A DNA stretch of 64,000 bases from Ostrinia nubilalis. Its lineage: Eukaryota; Arthropoda; Insecta; Lepidoptera; Crambidae. The notes beneath the pieces are model-generated. The model did no database searches and was not told the DNA's origin. It saw nothing but the letters and a program-made list of their open reading frames with translations. Shown here one piece after another: positions 48,877 through 59,350 of this stretch (its first letter is position 1; every line of letters starts with the position of its first letter). Both the position numbers and the translations under genes were made by a program. The stretch lies in the NCBI RefSeq assembly GCF_963855985.1, contig NC_087106.1, positions 8,229,001-8,293,000 on the forward strand. The letters are read 5' to 3'.

Positions 48877-51800
48877 GTATACATTTCAAACAGCATAATG
48901 GTCATTTACTTCAGTTACTATAATAACTGCCAGTCACTCAGTCCCATACAAATAAAGCATTAAATACATTCATTCAACTCAGTTTAAAACTGGGAATCGA
49001 TTCAAAAGCCTGAAATCGTCAGTCCACAGCGCCGTCGCCGAGCATTTGCCGAAGTCATTAATCAAATCAGAGCAAACTCCTAACTGAAATCTGAATGGTA
49101 AATCCAGTGGCTGAGGTGAGGTAGGTGATATCGTCATAAGCGGAGCAGGGAGCGGATTTTAAAGAGTTAGAAATGGTGATTCTCGATAAATAAAGATCAA
49201 CTTGAATAAAAATAGTAATTTTCGTGATGCTCCGAAAAAGTTGGAAGTCAAAATGTAAATACATTATGAAAAAAAAAAACATGAAAATAGTCACTGACAA
49301 TTTAATTCATCCGAGACAAAGAACATTACTAATAAAATACATTTTACAATTATTTCTTTATTTCAGTTCATATTTATTTTTCTTTGGGGGCAGGTCTTCT
49401 AAAAAGATTAAGAATCGCTGTTTTAAAATCACGAATTCACTACATCGATAAAAAATACTAATACATAGAGATGTCACTTTGGCATCTTGTTATGATAACA
49501 GTAAACAGCAAACCAATACATAATAGGTTTTTGTTTTTATTCCTTTATTCTCGGGTTGTATGAAAAAATACAAATATTTGTTTGTCTTGGTGTTCTAGGA
49601 ACGAGAATAATGTATTCTTTTTTAGGAGAAAACAGGCCCAACTTTTACTTTGACATTTTGGGAATCCCCAGTTCGATCTCGAAAAAGAACGGACGATAGT
49701 AGTAAGTTAAACATTTTATCTTACGAATTCGGTGTCGTTTTGCAATTATTTTTAATGTAGGTCTGCCTTTGACCTAACCTTGTAGGATAATGAGGTCTAG
49801 GTACTTACTAAATGAATAAAATACCAATTTAGGTACTCATTAAGCAAGTATCAAGAAACATGTTCCAAGCAATATAATAGAAAAAAATGTAATGATATCA
49901 AGACTTAAATGTTATAGAAATTGTTATAATTTTTTTAAAGTGTAGTTTTTTTACTGTATGTATATTTAATTTACGCGATAATCTCAACTAAATCCTCACG
50001 TATAAAAGTCCAGACAAAACTTAAATCCACAATCTCAGAACGAGTGCTCGATGCGATCTCATTTCGACTATTATTGTACCTCGAACAAATTTTTACCAAA
50101 GTACGTTTATTCTACTCTTCTAACGGGTCTAACACAATTGTACATTGTCGTTCTGTTTGTCCACTCTTATCCCTGTCACAGCCTAGGTAAAACAGTTTAT
50201 CCTTTAAAATGTCACTTTTTAAATTCGTTCTAGTTCACGTTCTATGAAGTTAAAAATACAGTCGAAAAACTCGCAATTTATACGTGATATAAACTTTTCC
50301 TACTCACTTTTTCGCCGGTATTTCTTCTCTATACACATTTGTTTTGGAGCGCTGGTCAGGCCCCAAGGCAAAGGGCTACCTTTTGAATTTTTTTTTGTCA
50401 AGAGCCAAATCTTGGTCAAAATTTAATAAAGAAATCAAATTTTACTACTGCCTTCTTAGACAGGGAAATAAAAAGAAACCTGAATTGAACGTTAACCTAT
50501 TTTTACTTATTCGACTTGATCGTTATTGTGCTATTAAAACTGGCTGGTCTTTCTTGGCTTTGTACCGGTAGTCGGGAGAACCTGCTTAACTGAATTCCCC
50601 TTACATTACTTCAATAAACTCCAAATTGTTAGTTTTGTTGGCGACTGTACTTTGTTCCGAACAGCTTTTAGAGAAATTACCTACCAGCGTTAAGCTTGTC
50701 TGTACTACACAGTATTACTGAACTCACACAGTATACTTATTTACGTTGTATACCTACTTACTTAGGTATTGTTTAACTAATGTAACATAAACAAGTAAAT
50801 AGGGTAAGAGTTCACATAATAATAAGCACGAGCATGAACACGAGTTTTAAGTATAATGGGAGTTTAATAATAATAATATTAATCTTTGCATATTTTACGC
50901 AGTGGCTCAAGAGAACAAAGGAAAGCTATTATAATTTAATTTAATGTATATTTGATAAATAGTACGTTAACAATTTATAGTTATACATAATTATTTTAGT
51001 TAGCACTCCATAAAAAAAAATCTGTTGCTCGCAAAATTACCACGTTTTTTCAGTTTTTTTGTTTGTTGACAATGTAATGTCAATATAATGTCGTACTAAA
51101 AGTATTAAAATTATAATAATTATTTTATGAATTTCAAACATTAACTAGCTCAGTTCAAGAGACACCATAAACTTCAATAAAACAAGGAACGATAAACACT
51201 CAACTGTTCCTGAAGGGCTACACAAAACAAAAGAAAGTAAAAAAAAACAAATCCCACAAATTGTTTACGAATTCACATACGTTAAACTTTACTCTCACTT
51301 ATCTAAAAGCTCTTCCATTGAGGCAATAGAGGAGATAAGAAAAATGCCCGAAATAAGTCGTGGGAGGTGCCAAGTCGACCTCCGTGATCTTGGCAGTAAA
51401 TTTGGAGGCTTGACAAGTGGCACAGCCCTTGTTTGGTAGCTTGAAACCGAGGGTATTTCGACTTTCTGGCTGTTTACAGAACTAGCTAAAGGTCTAAAAA
51501 GTTCCCTCAAAGAAATAACGTGTAGTGTAAAATGTATAGAAAATATTTCACAACTTTATTCGTATATTTTTTTTTGGCAAAGCAGCACATTTAATATTTG
51601 TAAATAAATTAAAACGTTTGGCCTTTTTTGTGGAACTGACCTATGTCAATGCAATTCTATGACGCGGAATTGCGGTTTTTATTAAAAACAACAATATTTT
51701 ATACACCGTAATAAAGTATCAAAATAGTATTTTTTTAACAAAATTCAATTTTTGACCAAGGACATTTCATAACTCAGCATCCTCCATGAATTTTAAAATA

Positions 51801-51953
51801 ACGAAAATATTTTACAAGTTGACATTTTCGTATGAGTAAATGCTAAAATAAACATAAATTCACACCAGATTTCTCGGCACAAAATTTTATTCCACCATTG
51901 TCAACGGGCCGGACCGGCTTAAAGCAAAATACAACAATAAAACTTGTACTCAC
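48877..51953. other. AT-rich, start of the inferred intron; no exon recognised
   Basis: About 3 kb of low-complexity AT-rich sequence. The minus-strand frame 51510-51295 (71 codons) ends in TAA at 51295 and has no domain. Nothing here shows a convincing acceptor followed by a coding exon. Confidence 0.45.
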
Positions 51954-52162
51954 CAAAGCAAACCCAATCCGTTCATTAAAAGTCAGTCTTCTGTACAGAA
52001 CTATTCTAACGAATTAAAAATTTAGAACACACAAAAATTTAAACTAGGAACACGCTTATTCTATTCGGAAACACTATTAAATTAAACAATTTGGACACAA
52101 TGACTAGAATTCAAATCGAGCGCGAGTGCACAACCGTCCTCGCCAACGGCCGGATCATAACT
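51954..52162 (-). other. Inferred first exon (mostly 5' UTR) of a minus-strand gene with a large first intron
   Basis: The exon runs from the predicted start at 52162 to a donor at 51954/51953. The junction reads GCTTTG then GTGAGTACAAG, a strong U1 match. Most of the 209 bases look like an insect 5' UTR. The last ATG (51976-51974, context TTTTAATGA) opens a frame of seven codons, MNGLGLL, plus two bases carried into the next exon. If that ATG is used, the first coding exon holds only a few residues, a common layout for genes with very long first introns. No downstream coding exon was recognised in the 52 kb to the left, so the product is unknown. The alternative is a non-coding RNA or an unused chance combination; the Inr, DPE, UTR-like content and donor in order argue against chance. 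Confidence 0.5.
52111..52158 (-). other. Upstream ORF of 15 codons in the inferred first exon
   Basis: An ATG lies only four bases after the predicted transcription start and opens a frame of 15 codons plus TGA (MIRPLARTVVHSRSI). It ends well before the ATG at 51976. With so short a leader, ribosomes would often scan past it, so any effect on translation would depend on the exact start site. The frame is seen; a regulatory role is inference. Confidence 0.25.
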
Positions 52163-52166
52163 GAGG
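52129..52166 (-). promoter_or_regulatory. Core promoter: Inr TCAGTT with DPE GGTTGT, TATA-less
   Basis: On the minus strand, TCAGTT occupies 52164-52159 and matches the arthropod initiator (TCAGT), which puts +1 at the A at 52162. Counting from there, +28 to +33 (52135-52130) reads GGTTGT, a full match to the downstream promoter element RGWYVT at its required spacing. No TATA box is visible about 30 bases upstream, as is usual for DPE promoters. The 250 bases upstream are richer in G+C than the surroundings. The Inr and DPE match are seen directly; transcription from this point is inferred from that match and from the exon and splice donor that follow. Confidence 0.55.
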
Positions 52167-54313
52167 GGTCAAGTTTTCGAAAAAAGTTGAAGCAGGCAAG
52201 GCGCCCATGGCCCATGCGTTACGGATGAGATGACTAACAAAAAAGAACCCTAAATATTATCGCCGAACGCGGTTCCCAAACTTTCGGCAACTTTTTCGAA
52301 GTCGAGTCGAATCAGCGAAATCGGCTTATGTATTATTTAAAACATGATCCCATTGAACTAACTAACTGGAACTGATATTGTTATTTTTTGTTTTCGTATC
52401 GATCCCACAAGTTTTCAAGGCGATCGGGCTGCGTTCGTTGTACTCAAATTTTATATCTTATACGGCTTAAGACTAAATTAGGTACTAGACAAAACAAGTT
52501 CGTTTCTATGGACGTTAATAATGCCATTTTTATTCTACAGTCGTAACGAATAAGTGATGATAGCTTTATATGACTCATATTTCTATTTATACACACAATA
52601 TAATAGTAAAAATCTATGCAGCTCTATCACTGCATACGAAATATTTCGTGTGTATGAACAAAGGCGGTTACTGATTGTCATTTATTATCTTTCAAATGAT
52701 AAGCTATACTTTGATGTTTTTAATTTACACGTGCGAACAATTTAGGAATGACTAATTTGTTGATTTCTTGGTATGCAGAAAGGTCAGTGCCTTTGAGGAA
52801 AAAACCTGTACTATGACGTGGTTGACATTGAACAGGTCATTTAACGAAAATTTGCAGCTAACCTAACGAACTTTGGATTTGAAACGTGTTTAAATCATTT
52901 CAATCACTGGTAGTCGTATACCGATCATTACCAAGACAATTTGAATCCATAATTGACTTGCGTCATTTGATATCTCAATAAAAACGGTTGTAAATCAAAT
53001 GGCAGCCTTAAATGCTATTACACCGGGCGACGGCTGTCTAGACTGAAAGTTAGACAAAGGCAATACCCAGGAGGAGTTTGGAACTTACGGTGTTATATGC
53101 ATTCGATCAATGGAAATGCAATTAACTAATAAATTGGATAGTATGCTTATACTGCTGTCGAATTTCAAGTTTGAAATAGTAAAATGCTTTTTAGGGTTCC
53201 GTAGCCAAATGGCAAAAAATGGAACCCTTATAGATTCGTCATGTTTTGATTATAATCTAGAATTTATTTGTCCTTTTGATAACTTAAATACTCCATCCAA
53301 TCCAGTACCTAGTAAGTTGTCACTAATTTTATACGACTAGCATTCACCATACAGAAGTAACAAAACATAACTCATTCAAAGAATAAAATGTCTTTTTAAT
53401 AACTGCGGGTTTTAAGACTAATTAAATATAGCAATAAAATAAAATCGTTATGTTATGTGTGTGGTCTGTGGTGCCGTAAGTCATAGTTATAATGATTAGT
53501 CATTACAAAGAAAAAAAACTTAAGTTTTCACGAAAATAAATACGCTTAAAGTATTACCAATGGAAAATATCAAGTTTTTATGAAGACACTAAGTAGTCAG
53601 TGACTTGAACTTTCGACCGGACGATGAACTTTGTTATTATGAAATTTCCACTTTAATCTTATTTATTGCTTATTTTTCATGAACAATATTAGCGTTTTTG
53701 TTTTTACTTTACATCGGGTAGGTGAAGTAATTTTGAAATTGTTTATGTAATACTGCGTAAATATATCTGATTTATCTTGGGACTAAGTGCATAACATATT
53801 TTATACGAGCTATCTTTGAAGTAAAAAATGTCTAACATCGTAACATTATTTTTTTAGAATCCAGGGCCTTGCTTTTACTAGATAAGTAAAGTGAAACAGC
53901 ATGAAATTTTATGTTGTTTATTTTTCAATGATAAATAAATCTTTTTTGTGCCAACCATTTTTTCAATCAGCCCCCAAAAGTTTGAGTAACAGTGGTTTCG
54001 GATTCGAGTTTTGCAGCTGCCGTGTCTGAACGTTTACACACGCATAGGGGGGACGTACTTGTGTGCGTGCGCACACATGTGTAACCATAGGGGTGTGCGT
54101 TTTGTTTTTTTGATTAACTGCTCGTTAGGAATTTTTGGTAATAGGAAACGGGATCGTGAGTGAAAAATTAAAAGAATTGGTTTCGTTATAATCATTTGTA
54201 AATGTTATATTTTCGACACCGCAGGCAAAAATATGGTAATAACAAATTGAGCTACCTGGCCCGATTCCGTGACACCAATAATCGGAATATTAAGTTATAA
54301 TAATCTATATCTA
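52167..54313. other. Region upstream of the inferred promoter
   Basis: The 170 bases next to the promoter are G+C-richer and include TTTCGGCAACTTTTTCGAAG; they may hold proximal regulatory sites. The rest is AT-rich with no recognised gene. TGTGCGTGCGCACA, a self-complementary run, lies near 54062-54075. Confidence 0.45.
53192..53243 (+). repeat. Fragment of the AGGGTTCCGTAGCC lepidopteran repeat
   Basis: AGGGTTCCGTAGCCAAATGG (53193-53212) is followed by GGAACCCT (53221-53228) and TATAGATTCGTCATG. AGGGTTCC and GGAACCCT form a short hairpin. I recognise this as the start of a dispersed repeat common in moth and butterfly genomes; only the fragment is present. Confidence 0.5.
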
Positions 54314-54515
54314 TCTATATATATATAAAAGAAAGTCGTGTTAGTTACTCCACTTATAACTCAAGAACGGCTGAACCGATTTAGCTGAAAATTGTCTGGG
54401 AGGTAGTCTAGAGCCAGGAGAAGGACATAGGATACTTTTTATCCCGTTCGAAATAAAAAAAAAGTCTGCTTATTTATTGCCATTAAGGCGGAACAAAGTT
54501 CGCCGGGTCAGCTAG
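54314..54515 (+). mobile_element. Helitron-like element, GCCGGGTCAGCTAG family
   Basis: It starts TCTATATATATATAAAAGAA after A and ends TTCGCCGGGTCAGCTAG before T, giving 202 bases. Internal blocks AAGAACGGCTGAACCGATTT and AAGGACATAGGATACTTTTT are typical of this insect family. The TC...CTAG ends and A/T flanks fit a Helitron, but the 3' tail is unlike the GCGGGCGGAAAG family. It is non-coding. Confidence 0.78.
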
Positions 54516-55129
54516 TAAAATATAAAAATGAATGTCTGTGAATCTTGCAATTTAAATGAAGGATTTTGAGGGTATCAGAGACAGATTATAGTAACTAGGT
54601 TTTATTAAAAATAAAGTGAATAACATAGAATACTGCTGAGAACAGAATCCAATCGAGCCGAGCAGAGCCCCGGTTAAACTATAGGTCTATTTTTTTATAT
54701 TTTTTTTTTTTATTCATTATTGAGCAATTACATATTATATTGCTTAACTCAGTCAGTGCCTGAGGTATGGAAGCGGCAAGGGAGGGTGTTTTTTGTAAAT
54801 CAAATGTCAGCGAGACTTCAGATCTCTTTCACATTTTTTATTTATTTATTTATTTTCGTATAGTAGTACAAGAGTAGGTACATAATGCAATGAAAAAACG
54901 ATGACCCCTGCAGAAGTATAAAACTGTGTCGCAGGGATCAACGCCCTCCTCCAAGAAACAATACTTACATAATTTTATAAAGTACATCCAAATTAAGAAA
55001 AAAGCAAAAAAATTAACAATAATAAAAAAAAAATACAAAAAAAAGACTAAAAATCTACTAGGAACTAGTGAAGTTTAGTGAGTGTTAGTGTAGTGGGTGT
55101 AGAGTGTAGTGAGTGTGGAGTGTAGTGAA

Positions 55130-55160
<31 letters not shown>

Positions 55161-55977
55161 CTGAAAATTAGAACGATTGCTTGATAAGTGTTTCGGTTTC
55201 TTCGTATGATAAAGAGCATAATAATTCGATACATTTGAGTTTGCATTTGTAGGAAGGCAGAGGGTAAATATTTTTTTTTATTTAGTTTATTATACAGCAT
55301 GGAGCTTATATGATAAAAATGGTAAAAAAATTATATGATCTGTCACGTCATAATATGTCAATTTCACCCCTCCCGTGCCGCTCCCAAACCTCAGGCACTG
55401 ACCGACTTTTAAACGCTAGTCCTATAGTCATGAATATAAAACAATTCTCCGAGATCTACACACGTATGTTCCAGTGCATTACTATGGAAAGATATGCCAT
55501 AATTTAATCGATAATAATGATATTAATATCACGGAAAGTTGAACTACCATTTAAGTAACGCTTATTATAATGGCGGATGGCGTGTTAACGTCCAATTTGA
55601 AAGGATTTTGAAGTTGAAATTGGGTCAAAATGTAACAAAGTATACCAGTTTTTGCATTGGCATGACAAGGAGGTGATATTATAGTAGTCGGCACACGAAA
55701 CCTATCACAAAATGACAAAGGATTTTGCACTTTATTTCTTCAAAATACAAGTCAAAATGATTGAGGATGCATTATAATGTGATAGGTTGATATGCTGTAC
55801 AATGGAGTTAATTCCAAGAAGCTCGGTCTAAGGGTTAATATGGAATTGAAACGGTTAACTTTTAAATTGCTTTTTGAAACAATGTTGTGGTAGCTTTCTC
55901 ATCGGGTTGAATTTAACTACGTTTAACTACACATCAAGCAAGGTTTTGGTTTAAGGGGTAGTAGATGTACTCCGCGT
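54516..55977. other. AT-rich, no gene recognised
   Basis: T-rich tracts lie near 54690 and A-rich tracts near 55020. A 65-codon frame at 55310-55507 has no domain. Apart from the GT microsatellite nothing was identified. Confidence 0.5.
55071..55160. repeat. (GT)n microsatellite beside a TAGTGNGTGT minisatellite
   Basis: A pure GT run occupies 55130-55157. Before it, 55071-55130 holds imperfect TAGTG/AGTGT units. The run creates a false minus-strand frame rich in TH repeats. It is simple sequence only. Confidence 0.9.
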
Positions 55978-56096
55978 TAAAACTCATACCAAAAGTTACA
56001 CCATAGTTGAACAATGTTTTTAAAGTGACGTTTAGTATGGAAATGTCACTTTAAAACAGTGTTCAACTAGGCTGTAACTGTTTATTAATAAGGGGG
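55978..56096. repeat. Palindromic MITE, copy 2 of the AGTTACA family
   Basis: The left arm ACCAAAAGTTACACCATAGT and right arm ACTAGGCTGTAACTGTTTATTAATAAGGGGG are partly complementary. The centre TTTAAAGTGACGTTTAGTATGG is nearly identical to the centre of the copy at 750-876. It is non-coding. Confidence 0.6.
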
Positions 56097-56964
56097 TTTG
56101 TTTATAAATGACATAAGGGGATGAAAGTTTGTACTTTGTACGGGATATTTAAGGTACAAAAAATATATATTTAAGGTCCAAAAAATACATATTATGTACA
56201 TTCTTTTGATTTGCTTCTGGCAAGAAATAAGCGATTACCAGATTGAAAGTACCTTACAACGTCGCGAGCAAGAGCTAGTTAATGTTTAAAATGAAGGAAT
56301 TATTCATATAGCAGACACGTCGCATAAAGATTTAGCCGCAAATTACTAGGAAATATGATTAAAATAACATTCGCATGAAGACAAATTGAAAATCCCACGT
56401 GGAAAATATCAACCACATTCTAGTAAAAACCGAGGATAAAATTAACTCATTCAAAAAGACAAAGACAAGGATCCAGCGATAAAAACAATAGCTGCTATGT
56501 CACTTTACTTTGCGCAGTATTTACTTATTTAACTTAAGTATACCGCACCTGTCGATCCCCACAATCCATTATCGACTTTAGAGCGTTCTAATTAAGCTTA
56601 ACTTTGCTTTGTATGCAAAACCACGCAGGTAATAGGTATAGATCTGCTATGGGAAAATAAGCTCTATAGTGGTTATAAAGTGGTCAGATAATTGCAAGCA
56701 TGGGACATTGTTGAGGTAGGCCGGATGACAATCACCTATAGTGTGTATTGTACGGGGTCATCGGCCGGGTCAATGACCTCACATATGGTATTTTTACGGG
56801 CATATAGAGTGACGTAGAGTAACTATATGCTGGCAACTTGAAGTCATGTTTAAAAATGACGTGTTTTTAAATTAGCTTTGTTCAGTTATGATTTATTACT
56901 CAAGTATTGCCTTGACAACAACAAGCGAGTGATGTAATTTGTTGAGTTGGTTACTTATAAAATA
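56097..56964. other. No gene recognised
   Basis: AT-rich sequence. A short local duplication, ATATTTAAGGTACAAAAAATA then ATATTTAAGGTCCAAAAAATA, lies at about 56147-56189. Confidence 0.5.
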
Positions 56965-57013
56965 TTAGCGGCCGCCCGCGACTTTGTACGCGTGGAAAAT
57001 CGTTTTACCCCTT
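56965..57013 (-). mobile_element. 3' end fragment of the GGGCGGCCGCTAG Helitron family
   Basis: This is the reverse complement of the 3' terminus of the element at 57232-58159, running from TTAGCGGCCGCCCGCG to GTTTTACCCC. It is preceded by A. Its CTAG has become CTAA, which still fits the CTRR rule. Only about 50 bases remain. Confidence 0.65.
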
Positions 57014-57059
57014 AGTTCGTAAAATCTGTTGTTTGATATCATGTTGATAGATGGCGTTT

Positions 57060-57350
57060 CACGGCTTCCCCCGCATGAATATTTATGAATGTCAAAAACA
57101 GTAGTTTGTCAAGCGCTGTAGCTTTTAACCAATGACGATAGATGGCGCTTTTTAGACACGTCTTATTTATTTGTTGAAATTTATTTGTCACATAACGTCA
57201 TAAATTATAGCCTATATGTTAATCTGGGTTATCTATACTTATAATAAATCTGTAGAGAGGTCAATTCTGTACATGAAATATATTTTCAAAATAACTATCA
57301 GGGGGTGATTAGTGATCGATACTGATGCCAAAAATGCAATCAGTAAAATT

Positions 57351-57383
<33 letters not shown>

Positions 57384-58283
57384 ATGTTCCTTATAGAAAC
57401 AAAAACTACTCGACGGATTTTAACGAAACTTGGTACAATTATTCTTCATACTCCTGGGCAGGTTATAGGATACTTAGGAATTCCCACGGGAACGGGCATT
57501 AGCGGGAAAATCCTTTTGTATGAAAAATCTAAACCGCTTAAGTTAGACGCTTGAAATTTGGCAAGCAGGTACCTTAGTAAACTTAAAGCTTAGTTATAAC
57601 AGGATATAGCAAAATTCCTACGGGAACGGGAATTAGCGAGAAAAAACATTTGTATGAAAAAATCTAAGCCACGTAAGATAGACGCTTGAAATTTGGCATG
57701 CAGGTACCTTAGTAAATTTAAAGCTTAGTTACAACAGGATATTGCAAAATTCTCACGGGAACGGGAGTTAGCGGGAAAAAACATTTGTATGACTGACTCA
57801 CTGACATACCCACGCACAGCCTAAACGGCTAAACGTAGGCACTTGAAATTTATAAGGGACGTAGCTTAGGTACCGTAGAGGTGCACTAAGAAAGGAATTC
57901 CCGAAATTCCCACAGGAACAGGAATTACCGGGAAAATCCTTTTGTATGAAAAATCTAAACCGCTTAAGTTAGACGCTTGAAATTTGGCGTGCAGGTCCCT
58001 TAGTAAACTTAAAGCTTAGTTACAACAGGATATTGCGAAAATCCAACGGGAACGGGAGTTAGCGGGAAAAAACATTTGTATGAAAAAATCTAAACCGCGT
58101 AAGATAGATGAAGGGGGTAAAACGGGATCCACGCGTACGAAGTCGCGGGCGGCCGCTAGTAAACAATAATACTGTAAAGTTTCAACAAAATCCGTTCAGT
58201 AGTTTTTGCGTGAAAGAGTAACAAACATCCAGACATCATGACATCCAGTCATCCAAACTTTCGCATTTATAATATTAGTAGGA
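57060..58283 (-). mobile_element. Lep1-type Helitron split by a second Helitron
   Basis: The left part (about 57060-57231) carries the decayed 3' zone ACGGCTTCCCCCGCATGAA and TTTGTCACATAACGTCATAA up to ATCTGGGTTA. The right part (58160-58283) resumes with TAAACAATAATACTG and ends at the 5' terminus AATATTAGTAGGA, followed by T. Joined, the two reproduce 26087-26259. About 90 bases near 57082-57172 are extra relative to that copy. It is non-coding. Confidence 0.72.
57232..58159 (+). mobile_element. 928-bp Helitron with internal tandem repeats, nested
   Basis: It begins TCTATACTTATAATAAATCT after A (57231) and ends GCGGGCGGCCGCTAG before T (58160). The repaired flank GGGTTA|TAAACAATAA matches an empty site in 26087-26259, so both boundaries are exact. 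A CTGT run lies at about 57353-57382. Five copies of a CCCACGGGAACGGGNATTAG motif (near 57482, 57616, 57752, 57908, 58043) sit in repeats of about 135-140 bases that also contain AGACGCTTGAAATTTGGC. It is non-coding. Confidence 0.85.
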
Positions 58284-58469
58284 TTAGCCCACTTCCCACG
58301 TCCAGTTGCAGCAAGGTTGGATCTTACTTTCAAAGACATCGTCAAAATATCACTCATTTAAAATGATAATGCCGAATATTTTTTATTATTATTATTAATC
58401 TATTACAAATAAATTCCATGCCAGGAAGTATAAATGTTTATCAATAAGAATGATAGTAAATTGAGGCAC

Positions 58470-58606
58470 CACCTGGGCTCCGATTACGCTAAAAATTTTC
58501 ATCTTCAACGTGCCCGGAAGTCAGCTGTTTTGACAAATCCGTATCGCAGAATCGAAGAAGCGCGTCTGTATTGGAGACGTTAAAAATTAGCGTAATCGGG
58601 GCACTG
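58470..58606. repeat. MITE with CCGATTACGCTAA ends
   Basis: The left end CTCCGATTACGCTAAAAATT and the right end AAAAATTAGCGTAATCGGGG are inverted repeats bounding about 137 bases. The interior includes ATACAGACGCGCTTCTTCG when read on the minus strand. No target duplication was clear. It is non-coding. Confidence 0.65.
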
Positions 58607-59104
58607 GTCTACACAACAAACCATCAGTGATAACATAGAAACTCATCCTTCAATAATTAAAATATTCCATGTCTCTATTATAGGAACGCGAGCACTATTT
58701 CTATAACCTAGTTCCATGACGTTGTTATCTAGCCCATTATCAGGTAACAACCATATGACAAGCCCACAATCAGGGTTGTCACAACATTTCCCTGGTTATT
58801 GACCCCAAATAACGATAGAAACCAAGGGTTGTACAGCACACCACTTTTGTGGTTGGAATAGGAGCGATTTTTCAACAAAAAGGCGTAGTTTGATGTCGTA
58901 TTCAATATGTTATTTCCTATGACAGTTCCACACGCGATGTCAATTGTGCATTAAACCAACTGTCGAGGAAAAATACTGGATGATATTGAAATGAATCGAT
59001 CACCCATAGTCGTCACTTATGATCATTAATAATTTAAGTGTCTTTTTGCTTTTACGTTACTTTTTCTAAGAAAATAATAATGACACTGGTTGAAAAAAGA
59101 GTCC

Positions 59105-59350
59105 AACTCAATAATGTAAAAAAATTATACCTTCACTCGAACTGCGTAGTTAGTAGAATCGATCCTTTTTGTTTGATCACTAACCAATGGAAACATTGAA
59201 TTTTCAGATAGTTCCAGTTTATTTTGTAACCTGTTATTGGTATCATTTGAAAGAGCTCGTGAAGCGATTTCAGGATTAGTAACCAGTTTTTCGATATATG
59301 TTGTATAGTTTAGAAATAATCGAATGAGATCACTTATCGTTTCCACCCTG
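59105..59350 (-). mobile_element. TA-MITE relative, CAGGGTGGAAACG family, one end
   Basis: The right end CGTTTCCACCCTG is followed by TA, and the first 190 bases inward match 25275-25530. The left inverted end was not found. A minus-strand frame of 73 codons (59346-59125) begins METISDLIRLFLN and stays open where the other copy has a stop, so it may derive from a once-coding element. No domain is recognisable. Confidence 0.6.

Larger units (their letters stand above)
1..51953 (-). other. Inferred first intron (left end outside window)
   Basis: If the exon at 52162-51954 is real, everything to its left in this window is intron. No exon-like open frame flanked by an acceptor and donor with a recognisable protein domain was found on the minus strand. 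The stretch is filled with transposon debris between blocks of unique AT-rich sequence. The two ratchet points split it into segments of 20,342, 19,350 and at least 12,261 bases. The intron is inferred and would be falsified by an unrelated gene or an earlier exon found by RNA-seq. Confidence 0.4.

Noticed and set aside
51295..51510. 71-codon minus-strand frame as exon 2
   Set aside because: No convincing acceptor before it, no domain, and it would place an exon only 450 bases into the intron with a stop codon at its end.
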